Assembly: GCA_028280635.1 (NCBI GenBank) | Contig: JANQLM010000059.1 | Location: 1 to 34,883, forward strand | Direction: 5' to 3' | DNA: 34,883 bases | Source of the DNA: Halieaceae bacterium | GTDB taxonomy: Bacteria; Pseudomonadota; Gammaproteobacteria; Pseudomonadales; Halieaceae | Part shown: positions 32,890 through 34,883 of the stretch, piece after piece | Layout: every line of letters starts with the position of its first letter | How positions within the stretch are numbered: position 1 is the first letter of the stretch | Program-made: the position numbers and the translations under genes | The notes under the pieces: model-generated | Databases searched by the model: none | The model's input: the letters and a program-made list of their open reading frames with translations, nothing else | Told to the model about the DNA's origin: nothing

Positions 32890-33828
32890 ATGCGCTGCCT
32901 TCATCCGTTGTTGCTGTTGCTGTGTTTTTCATCACCGCTGATGGCGGAGCGCGTCTATTATGAGCGCGGCGAGCAGCGCCTGGAGATCGACCTCAGTCCG
33001 CAGCTACCCTCCTACCGGCACGACGAGGTGCTGGGCTGGATACGCGATACTGCTGACGCCCTCGCAGCCGTGCATGGACGCTGGCCCCGCGACCGCTGGC
33101 GGGTGCGAGTCATCCCCTACAACACCCGCGGCAGCGACCCGGTGCCCTGGGCCCAGGTGAATCGGGGTGAGCCGGACACCGTGAGCTTCTATATCGACCC
33201 GCGCGCCAGCCGCGAGCAACTCAGCGGCAACTGGACGGCCTACCACGAGTTTGCCCACCTGCTGATTCCCTATCGGGGCTGGGGCGATATGTGGTTTAGC
33301 GAGGGCCTCGCCAGTTATTACCAGAACCTGCTGCAGGCCCGCCACGGTGTGTTCGACGAGCGCGAGATGTGGCAGCGCCTGCACGATGGCTTCATCCGTG
33401 GTCGCACCAATCGGCGGCCGGACCTGAGCCTGGCGGAACTGAGTCCCGCCATGCGTGAAAACCGCAGTTATATGCGTGTTTACTGGAGCGGTGCCTGGTA
33501 TTTCTTTCGCGCCGATACCGAACTGCGCCGCCGCAGCAACGGTCGCCAGAGCCTGGACACGGCACTGGCGGGACTCAATGCCTGCTGTGCCGACAAAGCC
33601 ATGTCTGCGCGCGAAATCGCCGTGGAGTTGGATCGCGTGACGGGGGAGCTGTTGTTCGTACCCCTGTTCGACCAGGTGGCCGCAAGCCGGGCATTGCCGC
33701 CCTTCGAGGAGCAGTTTTCAGAGCTGGGGATCGAGTTGAGTGACGGCGCAGTCACACTGCGCAACACCCACCCGCTGGCAGATATTCGCGGGGCAATCGC
33801 CCGCCAGGCTGAACCTGGCGGGCGATGA
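32890..33828 (+). CDS. Secreted zinc metalloprotease (gluzincin type)
   Basis: 312 residues from ATG 32890: a signal peptide (about 1-19, SSPLMA) then a mature protease. The zinc motif HEFAH is H119-E-x-x-H123, and the third ligand is E138 in WFSEGLASYY, 18 residues on, the gluzincin pattern. The domain resembles a peptidase M61/M1-like catalytic core without the long N-terminal part. An upstream ATG (32824) overlaps the DUF3429 stop in an ATGA pair and would add a basic 22-residue n-region, so coupling is possible, but the shorter start gives a normal signal peptide. The substrate is unknown. Confidence 0.8.
   Translation: MRCLHPLLLLLCFSSPLMAERVYYERGEQRLEIDLSPQLPSYRHDEVLGWIRDTADALAAVHGRWPRDRWRVRVIPYNTRGSDPVPWAQVNRGEPDTVSFYIDPRASREQLSGNWTAYHEFAHLLIPYRGWGDMWFSEGLASYYQNLLQARHGVFDEREMWQRLHDGFIRGRTNRRPDLSLAELSPAMRENRSYMRVYWSGAWYFFRADTELRRRSNGRQSLDTALAGLNACCADKAMSAREIAVELDRVTGELLFVPLFDQVAASRALPPFEEQFSELGIELSDGAVTLRNTHPLADIRGAIARQAEPGGR
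33796..33826. terminator. 13-bp perfect hairpin at the metalloprotease stop
   Basis: ATCGCCCGCCAGG (33796-33808) pairs perfectly with CCTGGCGGGCGAT (33814-33826) around CTGAA. The stem overlaps the last codons and the TGA (33826-33828). Confidence 0.6.
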
Positions 33829-33830
33829 AG

Positions 33831-33855
33831 GGCTGGCTCCCCGGAGGAGCCGGCC
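33831..33855. terminator. Second hairpin between convergent genes
   Basis: GGCTGGCTCC (33831-33840) and GGAGCCGGCC (33846-33855) pair with one T-G wobble around a 5-nt loop, between the metalloprotease and the opposite small secreted gene. No T-tract follows. Confidence 0.5.
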
Positions 33856-33861
33856 ACCGGT

Positions 33862-34197
33862 TTAGCTGGAGTGGTTCTCCCGCTTCCAGGTGGCGCCTTT
33901 TTCCGAGTCTTCCGTATACCGGTAGCGCACTTTCGTGCCAGGCTCGGCATTTTGCAGTTCAGCGGCGTTGGGCGCCTTGAACTGGAACTTCTCCCGACGG
34001 TTCATCCGGCAGGACGCACCTTTCTCGGCAGGTTTGGCCGAGTGAAACGCCACGTAGACTTTGTCACTGCTGCCTTTCTGGCGCTTTACAGTACCTTCCA
34101 CGACACAGTCGCGGACAGTTTCTGCCGAGGCGCTGACGGGCAGGGCAAGCATAGGCGTGCTGAGAATGGCCGCGAGGACCAGGCTGGTCTTTTTCAT
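33862..34197 (-). CDS. Small secreted basic protein, unknown
   Basis: 111 residues from ATG 34197 (GGGAG 6 bp upstream). A signal peptide (about 1-25, ending SASA) leads to a beta-rich, Lys/Arg-rich mature part with two cysteines (TVRDCVVEG, KGASCRMNRR), probably disulphide-bonded in the periplasm. I do not recognise the family. A frame opening at 34221 adds eight residues but lacks a ribosome site. Confidence 0.6.
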   Translation of the reverse strand: MKKTSLVLAAILSTPMLALPVSASAETVRDCVVEGTVKRQKGSSDKVYVAFHSAKPAEKGASCRMNRREKFQFKAPNAAELQNAEPGTKVRYRYTEDSEKGATWKRENHSS

Positions 34198-34405
34198 GAT
34201 GATCTCCCAATTCGTTATCACAACGAGTACAGGGGTTACCGCTGTTCGGCGCGGTCCCGTCGCCTGCGAGTTATGGTCTAGGTGGCGGCGTGCTCCAGGT
34301 CCAACAGCTCATTATTCGACGCATAGCGCATCATTTATTATTGCTGTTCAATTTTGCTTTTGGTGACTGCAAGCAGGTCATCAATTGCTGTCATTGAACG
34401 TTACC

Positions 34406-34435
34406 GTCAGGTGACTATTACAGTCAGATGACTAT
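34406..34435. repeat. Direct repeat in the acnX leader
   Basis: GTCAGGTGACTAT (34406-34418) and GTCAGATGACTAT (34423-34435) differ by one base and start 17 bp apart, about 1.6 helical turns. They could be tandem regulator sites for either flanking gene. Confidence 0.45.
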
Positions 34436-34679
34436 ATTGTTGCAGACAGCCGCCGTGCAGGACTTGAAGCGGAATATAACCCCACGAACTGTCGGGTCGC
34501 AAGTTTTTTCATGTTTTTGTAATAATAATTTCACAAACACGTGATTCTGGTCGCAGAATTTGCCAGAAAGATGCTAAAAATTGCTTGTTTTCAATGTCTT
34601 AGCAAAAACGCTGGCGCCGTCAAACACTTTTCAGAATGTGTCACATTGTCGCCTTTTTCAGGGCCTTTTTGAGTGAATC

Positions 34680-34707
34680 TTGCCGGTTATTTGTACATAT
34701 GTACAAT
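34680..34707 (+). promoter_or_regulatory. Probable acnX promoter overlapped by a 16-bp palindrome
   Basis: TTGCCG (34680-34685), a 16-bp spacer and TACAAT (34702-34707) form a plausible sigma-70 promoter about 25 bp before the acnX start. A perfect palindrome, TTGTACATATGTACAA (34691-34706), covers the spacer and most of the -10, so a bound dimer would block RNA polymerase. The pattern resembles GntR-type operators. Confidence 0.65.
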
Positions 34708-34731
34708 TAGGCCTTTGTTTTGGAGGGTGAC

Positions 34732-34883
34732 ATGCAACTCACCGAAGAACAGCAGGCGCTGCTGGACGGGGCCGAGGGGCCGGAAATGGCCCAGTGCATG
34801 GACACGCTGGTGCGCTACGGCAGCGCTTTCAATGCGCCGCGCCTGGTGCCCATCAAGGGCGCCCACCTGACCGGCAGTTTCCG
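34732..34883 (+). CDS. Aconitase X-type protein, N-terminal fragment (3' truncated by window)
   Basis: ATG 34732 follows GGAGG by 5 bp. The 50 codons visible read MQLTEEQQALLDGAEGPEM, LVRYGSAFNAPRLVPIKGAHLTGS, the N-terminus of aconitase X (DUF521). Characterised members dehydrate cis-3-hydroxy-L-proline or mevalonate 5-phosphate with an iron-sulphur cluster. The cluster cysteines are outside the window. Presence of a promoter-overlapping operator suggests inducible catabolic use. Whether the small aconitase X domain is fused is unseen. Confidence 0.75.
   Translation, partial: MQLTEEQQALLDGAEGPEMAQCMDTLVRYGSAFNAPRLVPIKGAHLTGSF

Larger units (their letters stand above)
34198..34731. other. 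AT-rich non-coding leader region
   Basis: No gene is seen in this 534-bp stretch; open frames here are short and lack start sites. It is markedly AT-richer than the rest of the window (about 34500-34620 has A/T runs). It holds direct repeats at 34406-34435 and the acnX operator/promoter. It is the only large intergenic gap, and could hold a small RNA that I cannot identify by eye. Confidence 0.6.

Overview
This window looks like a chromosomal segment of a GC-rich, aerobic, Gram-negative gammaproteobacterium. An outer-membrane lipid-transport lipoprotein (MlaA), a TonB-dependent receptor, GspA/GspB-type type II secretion accessory proteins, a type I secretion pair and an AlkB alkane hydroxylase all point that way. 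The gene content and the mlaA / rssB / rssC / tal / dusA neighbourhood (an arrangement I recall from Pseudomonas) would fit a marine oligotroph of the Haliea/Congregibacter (OM60/NOR5) type. The lineage is inference. No phage, insertion sequence, integrase or CRISPR array was seen.

Layout. 1-1.05 kb: the end of the RNA helicase HrpA. 1.3-3.3 kb: an hvfABC operon encoding a Cys-rich EGKCG-repeat peptide, its DUF692 (MNIO) modifying enzyme and a DUF2063 partner, a copper-binding RiPP ('bufferin'-like) system. 3.45-6 kb: mlaA, then an RssB-like response regulator/PP2C phosphatase with its STAS partner. 6-8.4 kb, minus strand: dusA-tal-TerB-like operon. 8.5-10.6 kb: gltX, divergent from dusA, and a secreted SRPBCC protein. 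10.6-11 kb: tRNA-Ala(GGC) followed by a triplicated 87-bp tail carrying tRNA-like 3' ends and intrinsic terminators. 11-14 kb, minus strand: type I secretion adaptor and ABC exporter. 14.2-16.3 kb: a QueC-like PP-loop protein, a DUF6265 secreted protein and a membrane-anchored protein. 16.4-19.4 kb: gspA-gspB and a small secreted protein.

19.4-31.2 kb reads as an accessory catabolic region: an AraC-type regulator divergent from alkB and an overlapping rubredoxin; a nitroreductase; a TonB-dependent receptor; an SDR; a DUF4345 membrane protein; an NTF2-like protein. Then come housekeeping genes (pterin dehydratase, DUF2007, inorganic pyrophosphatase), a zinc alcohol dehydrogenase, a small monooxygenase and a DapB-like oxidoreductase. 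31.2-34.2 kb holds DUF3080 and DUF3429 proteins, a secreted gluzincin metalloprotease and a small secreted protein. The window ends in the first 50 codons of an aconitase X-type gene behind an AT-rich leader with a perfect 16-bp palindrome overlapping its probable promoter.

The most notable items are the hvf operon with its 45-bp coding repeat and structured leader, the triplicated tRNA-tail/terminator array, the acnX operator, and an AlkB whose adjacent rubredoxin has the feature of the type that does not serve alkane hydroxylases.
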